The translations under genes were made by a program, and so were the position numbers. Below are positions 12,701 through 24,700 of a DNA stretch of 54,943 bases, one piece after another. Source of the stretch: Helochares maculicollis (lineage: Eukaryota; Arthropoda; Insecta; Coleoptera; Hydrophilidae); NCBI GenBank assembly GCA_033557835.1, contig JAWQRO010000121.1:1-54943 (forward strand). The letters are read 5' to 3'. Under the pieces are notes generated by a model. That model was not told the DNA's origin. It was given only the letters and a program-made list of their open reading frames with translations, and made no database searches. The stretch's first letter is position 1; each line of letters begins with the position of its first letter.

Positions 12701-15700
12701 GGTGAAGATTCTTCCGTCGGTCTGCTTTCTTCGGAAGGTTTGCCCTCTTCAGTTGTTTCACCTTCATCCGGTTTAGCATCTCCAATTGGTTCACCTTCAG
12801 TTGGTTTAGCTTCTTCTGTTGGTTTGCCCTCAGTAGTTTCGCTTTCTTCAGTAGGTTTAGTTTCTTCTGAGGGTACACCTTCAATAGGTTTGTTATCTTC
12901 AGATGGCTTATCATCTTCAAGTGGCTTATTCTCGCCAGTATCGTCAATTTCATTGGGTTTTCCAGTTTCTGGATGTCCAACTGTGCTTTGTTCCGGCTCT
13001 TCAGTCTTGTCATGTTCAGGTTTCTCTGTTTCACTTGGTTTTTGTTCTGCTGGTTCATATTGCCCAGGTGTAGTTCCTTCGTGACCAGTTACTTGTTCAA
13101 CAGGTTCCATTATTTCTGGTTGTTCAGTTGTCAACTCAGATTTTTCTGTTGGTTTCTGATCCTCAAGTATTTGCGTGCTATGCTCTGGTGTTTCTTCATG
13201 GTGACCAGGGCGTTCGGTCTCATGGTCAGCAGGAGTGTGAGGTGTAGACTGGTCTTCAGCTGGCTTATGGTCTTCAGACTCTTGTAAAGTTGTTACTTCT
13301 ACCGGTAATTCATCATCAGATGGCTCATGTTGTGTTGGTTCCTGTTCAGATGGTTCATGTTCAGTTGGTTTCTGCTCAGTTGGCTCATGTTCGGATGGTT
13401 CATGTTCAGTTGGTTTCTGCTCAGTTGGCTCATGTTCGGATGGTTCATGTTCGGATGGCTCATGTTCAGTTGGCTTAAGTTCTGTTGGCAAGTGCTCAGT
13501 TGGTACATGATCAGTTGGCTCATGGTCGGTTGGTTCATGTTCACTTGGTACATACTCAGATGTCTCTTGGTCAACTGGTGTGTGTTCAGTTGGTTCTTCT
13601 TCTGTTGGCTTATGTTCACTTGGTTCAGTTGATGTTTTGTCAGGCTCATGTTCAGATGGTACAATCTCAGTTGGTTCATACTCAGAAGGCTTATGATCGC
13701 TATTATCATCTCGAGAAGGTTCGTGATCAGTTGTAACATGTTCTGTCGATGAAATTTCTGATGGAATGTGTTCAGTTGGTGGTTCAGGAGCCTTTGTAGT
13801 GTGGTCGAAGCTTGAAGCTGTAGCTCCTTCAGACTCAGGTTCTTTGTGCTTTCCTTCAGTTGGAGTTTCTGTGGCATGTTCATCGGGTGAATGAGTTTTA
13901 GTAACTTTTTCTGGCTCCGTTTCGTCATCGTGCTTAGCAGGTTCAGTGACATGTTCCATAGGTGTGAGCTCATCTGTTGGCTTTTTAGTGAAATGCTCAA
14001 TTTCTTCTGTAGATTCTTCTGCTGGCTTATGTGGTTCTTGTTCAGTTGGTTTAGTTTCACTTTCAGTGGGCTCGTGGGCAGGTGCTTCGGGTGTATTTTC
14101 TTCATCAGGCTTTTCTTTAGTTGGCTCTGAAACTTGTTCAGTTGGTTCTTCAGGTATTCTGTGTGATGTAGTAAGCTCACTTTCAGAAACTGAGTCATCA
14201 TGAATTGCAGGTGTGGTTTCTTGTGAAGACTTAGGCGTTGTGTGGTCTTCTTTTGGAGCGAAGGAAGTTTGTTTATCATCAATTCCTGGTGTAGTATGCT
14301 CTGCTTGAGAATGCTCTGTTGGTTCGTGCTCAGAAGATTCTTGTCCTATAGGCTTGTGCTCTGTAGGTTCGTGCTCAGACGGCGCATGTTCTGTTGGTTC
14401 ATGTGCAGTAGGTTCATGTTTGCTAGGTGCATGTTCAGTAGCCTCATGTTCAGTAGGTTCATGTTCAGATGGTTCGTGCTCAGACGGTTCGTGTTCAGAT
14501 GGTTCATTTTCAGTTGGTTGGAAGTCTGACGACTCAGGTACACTTGGTTCGTGTCCAGTAGGTTCATGTTCAGTAGGTTCATGTTCAGTAGGTTCGTGTT
14601 TAGTAGGTTCGTGTTCAGTAGGTTCATGTTCAGTAGGTTCGTGTTTAGTAGGTTCGTGTTCAGTAGTCTCCTGGTCAATATGTTCATGTTCAGTGGGTTT
14701 GTATTTAGAAGGTTCAGAAGATTCTCCTTCAGATGGTGCATGTTCGGAAGGTGTTTGGCTAGAAGGAACATCAGTGACTTCGTGTTGAGAAGATTCGGTT
14801 GATTCTGGACTAGTAAATGCGTGGTCAGTAGGACCTTCAGTAGGAAGATGAGATTCTTCTAATCCTGGTATGGTCTTTTTCGTATGATCTTCTTCAACTG
14901 ACGGCACAGTTGTTGCTTCTTGTACTGTGGGATACGCTTCATGTGTCGTAGGTTTAGCAGGCCTATGTTCAGTTGCAGTTTCAGGGCGCAGTTCCAGTTC
15001 GTTGTCTTCATCCAATTCACCATCATGATGTACAGAAGGTTCGGTAACTTCAGCTGCGTCCTCAGGTTGTGTTACTTTTTCTTTTGTTGGTTCGGTAATT
15101 GGAGAAAGTGTGGTAAGTTCATTAATAACGGTTGTCAGTTCATCTTCTATAACATGCTCGCAATCATATGTGCTAGGGCAGCAGTCACCCTTTTTGGCTG
15201 GCAGGGCTGTGCAATTTACTTTATCCAACGGAGTGGGCCCACATTCTTGGACGGCGCATACGATGTCTCCCTTCATGCAATAACAATGTTCGCAGACAGT
15301 ATGTTTGTTGACCAAAGCACCATCGGCATAGAATTCGCCCTCATAGATACAGTTGTCTACAATTCCGGGTACCATGGTTGTGGTGAAAATGAGGCCGGGG
15401 GTTGGTGCAACTGTAGTCTCCAATAGTGGAGGGTTTGTGTATTTTGGATGGTCTGAAATAAAAGAAAATGTTTTATTTGGAAAACACTTATTTGATTGCT
15501 ACGTTAAGAATGAATAGTTAAGATTAATTTGATATGCTTATGTAGCTATCTAAAGGACGACAATTGTCTCTGTAAAAGATTTTTACTGCTGTGAAACCAT
15601 TAGTGAATTTTATATGCAATTTCAATATTAGACTAGAAAGTCTGTAGTTAATAAATAGCTCATTCTTCTATGATCATTACTTTCGCCGATAACGCTAAAA

Positions 15701-18700
15701 TTAAGCACTATGCGCCTATGAAATTACTTTGCTGTTACATTTCTTATAAAAAATTCACGCTATTTTTGTAAAAATAAATTTTCTTTGAGTTAAATAATAA
15801 TTATCGAGTTGAATTATTCGACAAATTTTAGATAATTGCTTAATTAATTGACGCCTGGATGTTCACTTTTTATCAAAGGATTGCAATCCAAAATAAAAAA
15901 TGTCGTAAAACAACATTTGATTTATTTTGTTATGTTTACTTAACCAAACGATTTAATGCATTTCATTCTAAGCTAGCAACCTGTAATACAGGACCAATGT
16001 ATGGTAAGTTGCATAAGCTAGTCTCATAGCGAAAGTAGTCTTATTTCTCCTCTTCATGACGTACTTTTGAACATCCACCGTGTCTATTTTTTGAAGATTT
16101 AAATCTGCAACCTTTAATTGGCACTAAATTGTAATTTATTGCACAACAGGTAAACAAAACTATTTCTAAAAATCAAATGGCTCTTACACATTTGCAAATT
16201 ACAAAACAAATTGCTGAGGATATCTTATGGTAATTAGTTCCAGAATATAAACTTTTTTGTGAAAGTTTTATAAAGCAAAAAGAACAATCAAGGAACTATG
16301 CTTTCAAAATTTTGTAATGAACTTAAGGTCTCATTTAGAAATGATCTTTTGATCGGAGGCCTAAAATGTATTCTACTTAATTTAAGACAGTCGTAGAGCT
16401 TGGTGCATAAAAATGTTATCACAACTTTTTTTCTTGTACAAAAATAGACATCATTTTTGGGTCCTAAATGTTCTAGCATTTCCATTCCAATTCTGCCTGT
16501 TTGGAGACAAATAGGAACTCTAGTCACGAATATACAAGCTTAGTTTACATTTGGACGCCCCAAAAAGAGTAATTCCTCTACTCACCACAATCATATTTGA
16601 CCGGACAGCAAACACCTTCCTGGTAAACCGGCCTGCATCCTTCAATGTTAAGAGTACATTCTTGCATTACGCAAGCAGTTTTGTTCCTTATACAGTAGCA
16701 AAGTTCGCATGGTTTGTTGGGGTCTGAGGGCACCCTGGCACCATCTGAATAGAACAGGCGATCTATTGTACATCCATACGTATCCAGATGTCCAACTTCT
16801 GATGAAGCAGATGACTCTGTCGTAGTAGACGGTAGCAGTTGAACAGGTACTGGAATAACAGTTATTTAAGTAAGTCTATGGACAATAAAATGTGTTTACT
16901 CGTCGAAGAACTATGTTTTAGATTATCTTTAAGCGTTCCTCACCTTCTGGGCAGGTAATGACCGGGCAGCACTGATCAGGATGCTTTTCCACCTTACAGT
17001 TTTCTCCGATCGCCTTCATGAATGGGCAGACCCTCAGGTAGCACATGAGCATTCGATTATGGCAAGTACAATTCAGGCAAGGTTCGTTTGTTAAGATTCT
17101 ATCTCCTTCATCGTAGTGCTGGAAATTGTAGTAGCAGCCCGTTGAATCTGCCACTGGAAAAAAGCAGATGTTAATGAGTGGAATTGAAGTGAAAATATAC
17201 ACCTTCAAAATAATTGTTTAATTAAGTCTGCAGTCAACGGACGGTAAATTAAAGCTACAATTTAATGAACTGGTTTAATATAATTATGTAAGATTCCTGT
17301 CATGGGCCATTCGACCTACCGCTGGGGGTTTGAATTCTAAAAATAAGTTTAGAAAAGAGGACATTGTAATTGCTCCTTTATTTTGAGCAAGAAAATCTTA
17401 GCTCCTAATTATAGTGACTACTGATCGAGACAAATTTGTTGGATGTTGATAGCTGTTTAGTTTGAGCTGTTTATTAATTCAAAGATGTTATTTACAATAT
17501 CAAAGATGGCATTTTTTAACTGAACGATTTTATATTTGATGAAAAAACGCTTTTAGGTTGAATATCACGACCAAATCCTCATGATTTAGTTTTTCATCTC
17601 GTTGAGAGTTCATCACGCATAGCTGGCAAATGGCGTGCAGGTAACGCGTTTTAATTCAATATTTTAATGAGGAGGTAACAAAGAATTCATTTAGTATCCC
17701 CAGGCTGGAATTAAGCGAATTTTGTTTGTGATAGAAACAATATTAATAAGGCAATTAATAATTTTAAGTGGATTTGAACCGTACCCTGTGATTAAGCGTT
17801 GACAGATTGAATATATCAGACGATTTCACAAAGTTAAAACAAAGAGGATGCTGAAAAACTGCTAAATAAGTGATATGTTGGAGGCTTCTCCAAGGACGCT
17901 GAAGAAAAATTGGTGTTAATTATTTCGAATGAAATAGCGAATTTGGTACGGAGAAGCGAAGAGGTGTCAAGGTTGGTCCGAGCTTGCTTTACATTTGTTT
18001 AAATAGAAGTCTAAGCGTATGCATTAGTCACGTGCTCAACAATGTTGAAAATATGGAAAATAAAATCGATCATAATTATAATAAGTGAGAATTTTGGGGC
18101 TAAATCAGTAGAAAATTGATATTGTTCCACCCTGATTAAGTTATTGCTTCAAATAAGCAATAATCGTAATACGATGTTAGCAAGTCTTACATAAAAATTG
18201 TAGATCTTTCTTCCAGAGCAAAGTTTTTTGCAATCACTTTCATTTCGATACACACCATAACTTTTTTATCAGTACAACAACAATTTCAAAGATTAGACGT
18301 ATACTTTAAACCGTAGCTATAGCTCGAATATATCTTTCTGATTGCAGTAATAAACATTTTGAACTCAGAAACAATTAAAATATTTGTAAAATAGATTAAA
18401 AATGAAATATTTACCTGGGTAATACGTGGGAGATAATTCAGTCGTATCGGCAAGAGGGGCTAAAACAAAAAAATATAAGTCAATATACCAAACATACATA
18501 AATATTAAATAGGGTAATAGATGCCCATGACTAATATCTATATCGGTAGCATTTTCTAACAATGGGAGCAAACTAAACCCAAAAGTTTAGATCTGGTGTT
18601 CGCAATTTAATTTCACAGCTTACCAAGCGCAAATATCAGCAGCTAACGAACGCTGTAAATTATATTAAGGCCCCGTGTGATTTATTAAAGCTCGAATCGA

Positions 18701-21700
18701 ACATATTTCCCAAACTACAGCCAACGTTAGTTCACCGCTCCTTTTATTGAATCCTGACAATAGTTGGCTTCCGAATCAAATAGAGAGAGACCTATTGGGG
18801 CGGAAAACTGTGTTTTCCAATTTAATTTATGTTTCAAATGCAGTACTTGTTTCCAACTACACAACTGAACTTTCTCTGTTTTGCCTGCAGTTTCGGTTTT
18901 GTCTGGCTTTAAATGAGAACCACCAGTGTAGCGCAATTTTTCAATTTATTACAAGAAATTAGTGCTGCAATGTCGGTAAATATTAAAGTTACCGCTTTGC
19001 AAATCTCTTTACCTAAACTGCTCTTTTTGTATATATACAGCATTTGTGAAGTTCCGTGGCTGGTATACTGGTGAATTAGGTTTTATTGTGTACAAGCGTG
19101 CAAAGTTCTGCTTGTAGTGCCACCAGTAAATTAGCAACGTAATTGCATTTGGCCCAAGTTAATAAACAAAAAGAGAGATGCAGCCCAAAAATTGAGTTGA
19201 ACTAATTATGTCCAACGAAATTCAAGCGTAGATTTATAACCCACAGGCTACAAAATAATATAAATTAAATCCAACCTCACGTCAATTTTAATTATTGCAT
19301 CAACAGCTTCCACAGCCGAATATAGAAGTTGTCCGTCAATCCAATGTTAATGATATTAATTCGCACATGTTTTTGACCCGTGTGTTCCGAATTAATTTGT
19401 ATTACAATGGGGTTTCAATAATATCATTTAAATTTAATTCTTGTATGAACTTAATTGGTAGCAGAGAAACAATGTTGTTTATAACTCTTTACTCGGGATG
19501 GGGACTGTCCGTGCCGGAAAATTTTTCTGAGTCATCTTTTCTGGATTGACTTCACAATAAGCGCACGAAGAACGGTGCTTTCGTTATAGATTCTAGTCAA
19601 TGCATTGCGAATAAACGAAGTATACGAACCATTCTTAGATTTCTTTCATTTTATTACAACCAACATACTAAAATAAAAGTTAAAACGAGTTGCAATTAAA
19701 ATAAATTAACATACAATGCTCGGGTGAATGTTACCACAGAAGAGATTGATCTTCTCAGCAATTTATTCAGATCCACGAAAATCAATAAAATTGATCTATT
19801 GTTAGGATTGGAGATGTGTGATTGAATTTCAGTACCACATAATTTCATCGTTAAATAATAACTCCAAAGCATTTATAGCGCGTTTTTAATTTTTGTCTCG
19901 ACTCTTCTATACTACAATGTATTATTCACTAGCGCGACCACTCCTGGGTCGTCCTTCTTCCTAGTCGATGACTTGTGCCAGTGACCTGGTGCATCATCAT
20001 GATCCCTGTTCTACTGTCACACATAAAGAGACCGTGCCGCCAAATAATTGTAACACGCTGTGAAACGTGTATTTTTATTTACCATTGTCAGCAATTTTAA
20101 TGCTTCTACTTTGCCATTCAGCGCGACCAGCCTGAATGCAGATGTGACTATGAGACACGATTTTATATAACGATACAAAACGCCTCGAGAATATTGGTTC
20201 CTTCATTAGTCTCGAAATGAATCCCGCACTACTTAATTGATTGAGATTACCGGAACGAATTGCTTCATTCTTATTCTGCGCCAACGGTTCTTTAAAATTT
20301 GTTTATGGTAATTGTACAGGCACCTTCTACCTTATTATGATAGGTGGTAATTACCTAGGAATTGCCTCAGAGTTAAGCACATCTGTTCTGTTTAAATACA
20401 GCGAACCATTTACAGCTACTTTTTAAACAAAACATACCCGATGCGCCGAACATCTTCCTTCAGAATTTCAAATCGAGATTTTACATCGTTCGCTGCATAT
20501 TAGGAGTTTGTTTGCTCTACGTATTACGCTGACGAATTTCATTACTCGTACTGCATATACTTTTGTTGACACAAACCGTTAGTTTCATATGTAGGCAAAT
20601 TTCGTTGCAACTGCTTTCAGTAAAAAATGTTTACAAACGAGAAGTCACTCTTACTCAAATAATACTTCTTGCGCATCTGCCATAATCATTATACGTATAG
20701 TTAAAAATGATGCGGCGCAAGGACGATGTATTCTTCAAAACAAGCCCTTGGTTGAATTTAATGCTAAAATATAAAAACAAAATTCCCTTAGATGACATTT
20801 GTTGTTGTCTTCTGAATTATTACTGGAATTTACATAATCACAATCTAATTAGACATGTGTGCATTGGAAACCCATCGATAAACTGAGAGAACTACCGAGT
20901 AATTAAAAGGCAGCACTCCGGTATTCCGCGGGTCTGCGAGATGAGCGCAAGCTACATAAGGTAGCAGCCAGTTACAAAATAGTCGTCGGCAAACGATTTC
21001 TGATCTGTGGAGTACCGTTCTGACCTAATTTCGGCACATCATTTAAATTCTTGCTTAGAAGTCGAAAATAAAAAAGTAATAAAAAAAGAGTACGCCGGAA
21101 AAAATAACGTTTTGTTAGCGCTTGCCGCGAGGAGGCATATCTTCCGTCGTAAATGAAATCGGAATTAAGAGCACGAGGAGATCTTAGATGACGCTGAACA
21201 CGCGCTAATCAGCCATCCATGCTAAACCAGGCGACACCAGAGTTTTGTTGTGTGCGAGATTGTTCGCAATTATTGGCACAAAATGAAATGTTGCAACGCT
21301 TAAATTTAATCCAGTGACCGGAATTCCTTAGATTCGAATCTGCAAGTGGATTATATTTGTTGTCACGATGTTTATTAGGATGGAAACTCACGCGGAAGAC
21401 ATTGGATTCTAGTCTGCTCGTGCGGTCTAGTTTTGATTTGTAAAAATTCTTTGGCCATGGGAGACTTTCAGCTTTAAAATCCAACTTGCTCTTGCTGCAC
21501 TGGTTTGGTTTGATCTTGAATACAAAATTTTAGATAACCCCATTCTTGCCTATTTTAATTTCATGAGATTGCATTACTCGAGTGTGCATTCGAATCGAGC
21601 TATGCTGAGGAAAAAGCATGCTTGGCTTATAGCGCCTCATTTCACTAGGTTACTGATAAAATGTTTGTTCCAATTGTAGGAATTTGTAGAATTATTATTT

Positions 21701-24700
21701 ACTTATATCCAGTATAACACATAAACAACGGATATAAAAGGATACACTTTTGCAATAAATCTGCAAATTACGGGCTAATCAACAATGGAAAATTAACAGG
21801 GAAGAATGGGAAAAACTGTTAAAAGCTAATTGCAGTTTAAGCAAAGCCTTCCACTTTTGTGCCCACACTTATTTTTTCCAAAAAAGGATGTAAGCATTTA
21901 AACTCAATGAACGAAATATTTGGGTTATTCCTTCTTTCCTAATGTGCCCTTTAAACTGCATCAACGGCAACCATAAATAAACGTAGTAACTAACTGTCTG
22001 CGAGCAGCTACTACGTTTATTTGATTGTCGATAGTATCTTCAAGTCATTTACGTTTTCTTTATCTAGCATCTTAATGTAGTCGCCATTAAATCATTTAAT
22101 TTTAGATAGTAAACATATTGGTGTAGCAAAATCTTGATTAGACAGCAACCGGCAAAGCGGCCGGCATAGGGCGTTCTTGAAAAATGCAAAATCAGCACTC
22201 AATAAACAGTTAGACAATCAGTTCAGTAGCTCTGACGTTATAAATTGTGTAAAACCGGCGCTGCGATGGCTGCTTTTCAGATGGATAGATGATGTTGAAG
22301 CAGACACGCAGGTTCTCATGGCATAACATTCTCCGATAGAAATAAGTACATGGGAGTTTGCGATTTTCTTTATTGCTTCAATTAGTATACATATTAAAGA
22401 GTTTGCGGAAGACGAAGAGAAGTCGCTGCTTGAGAGATGCATTTAAGCATGCAAGGTGAGTTTGCTAAGTATAGGAATAGCTGGAAGATGAACAGAAGAA
22501 CAGAACAGGACTATGCTGCTTAGAGAGATGATATATTATATAAATAATCTTCTAGAGAATATACGTGCTTAATTAGTCTTGCTGTTGTCTTTCTATAAAA
22601 ATATTCTTGCAAGAATTGTTTTGCAGAACCTAACATGTAGGGAAGTCAGCACACAAGTTGATCGACTTGCACTTATTTATTTATTATCATTCTGTAATGG
22701 TCATTTCATAATTAAGAATTTACGATTTACACGTGGTAACTGCCTGGTTAAACAATTTTTTGTACCTACTATTTTTGGAAGCACATTTTAATGCCATGAA
22801 CTTAGTATTTTACTTTATTTATTGAAAGAGTCTTTTTTTCTCCAATTAAAACAAAAAGCCACCTAAATTGTAAGTATCTACATTACGTATTACTTTCAGA
22901 ATAAACAGTCTTTTAGTATACTTAAATTTTACTGCCTCCAAAGAAGACACATTGGTATTTAGCATGATCCGATTCACAGCTTTTTAGGCTTTTTTCTAAT
23001 ACTTCAATGGGACCGCCGCCTCACTGCGGGTTAGCGAGTGCAAGTATTTCTTTCTGCAAGGGCACAATTAAGGTTTTGAGAGTTAAGATGCCACGCTTAT
23101 TGCGGGTTGGTAAGTATTTTCTGCAAAGACTGCAAGCTAAATCTGGTATCCAGGCTCCATTCAAGAGAAAGTTTGATAAGCATTATTCGACCTCTGTTAC
23201 ATCTAAACATATGCCAGAAAGGGGTTTGGATACTTTAGGTGCGTTCGTACAAACACAAATGATCCCGAACTATTAGTTAGTTGCCCAAATTAGATGGTAA
23301 TTATCGTAACAAAATCGGTTTTTACCCGCCGTATTCACCAGATATAGGTGCCTGCTTTTAGTTGTTCACAGAATGTCTTCCTGAAAGATATTTGCTTCGA
23401 CTTAGTAGATGACCCCCTAAGCAGAAGCTTATTCTGAGACCAAAGGCAAAGCGTTCTAGAAGAGAAGTATAGAAATGTGCAAAGTGTTGTAATAAATGAA
23501 TTGCTCTCAAAGAAGATGTTGATGAATTTTGCCTAACAGTTCATCCTAGGAACTTATCAGTCGATACCTTATATAGGTAGGTACTGGCATTACATTTGAC
23601 ACCAGAATGGTCTGAAATTACAATCTACGTTTAAAAAATAATAAAGTTAGCATGATCACAAATAAACTTTCATGGCGACTCCCATATCCGTCAGGGATTC
23701 GCTGCGAACATTGAGAAAACCGCAAAAATCCAATAAAAACGTAATTGATTTACGAAGCAAAGAAAATTTCTATTATTGATACCACTGATAGATAAGCACG
23801 GTCGCTGTTTCAGAGGTCCCGTGTTGTACTGGGCAGAAGAAACGTAATCTAAGAAGCAATTTGTTAAAAGAAAGTAAATCTATAGCAAGTAACCATCAAG
23901 ATTTATAGGCGTTGAAAACAACATTAAACCGTGAACGTAACCTCTGCAGTGATCCTGAAAACCCATGAGAAACAATACGGTACTTTGGGAACAGTAATGT
24001 CATTATTATATAATTTAATTTGCGTAATTATCAAGATCACTGAGTCGGCTGGTGTGGTTTACGACAATAGATGAGACTTTGAGCCTTTTTCTCGCGGTAA
24101 TAGAGTAGACCTTGCGTGTGCATCATACTGGTGCTGAGACTCGCGATTCCATTTTAAATGAATAGGTAGATGGAACCGTGGCATGAGAGGTAAACGTAGA
24201 ACTAAGGACTTCTGATAGACTAAGATTTTCCAAAAACTGGTATCGCTCAAATTGGACATCAGAAGTACGAGATTTGGTATCATCGTAATGATTGTACAAT
24301 CTAAGATGCAGCGTCGTAAAAGACCTCATATGCAGAGAGACTCATAAGTCGAGTCCAGTTGTTATGTCATTTGCGTGAAGGTATCACAGAAAAGTTCATT
24401 ACCATCGCAGCAGTTATGTTATAAAGCGCACATAATTGTACACCTCGAGAGTTGAATGTTTTCTCAACAGCAGTATAATTGTTAGTACGAAAGGGTCTTG
24501 GACTTATTTGAGTTGGCACGAACCTTTTCCAATCTTCATTTGCATATCTAGTGTCAACATCTGTAAGCATCCGAGAATGCTTTTATATACCCATAGAAGG
24601 CCCGTACTTACATACGTATGTATGTATAGACAGATCGCAATTTTTAGTTGTCTAGACTGTACCGAGTAGAATAATAATTAAGAATACTGGCCGGAAAGCG

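Noticed and set aside
14354..14788. 144-codon plus-strand frame rich in Cys/Ser/Gly, and many similar frames opposite exons 5 and 6
   Set aside because: These are reverse-complement shadows of the 15-bp repeat coding for EHEPT. Repeats without stops in one frame give long open frames in the others. No domain or start context supports them.
23007..23276. 89-codon plus-strand open frame just before the possible Tc1/mariner relic
   Set aside because: Could belong to the same decayed element, but no transposase motif is readable in it.
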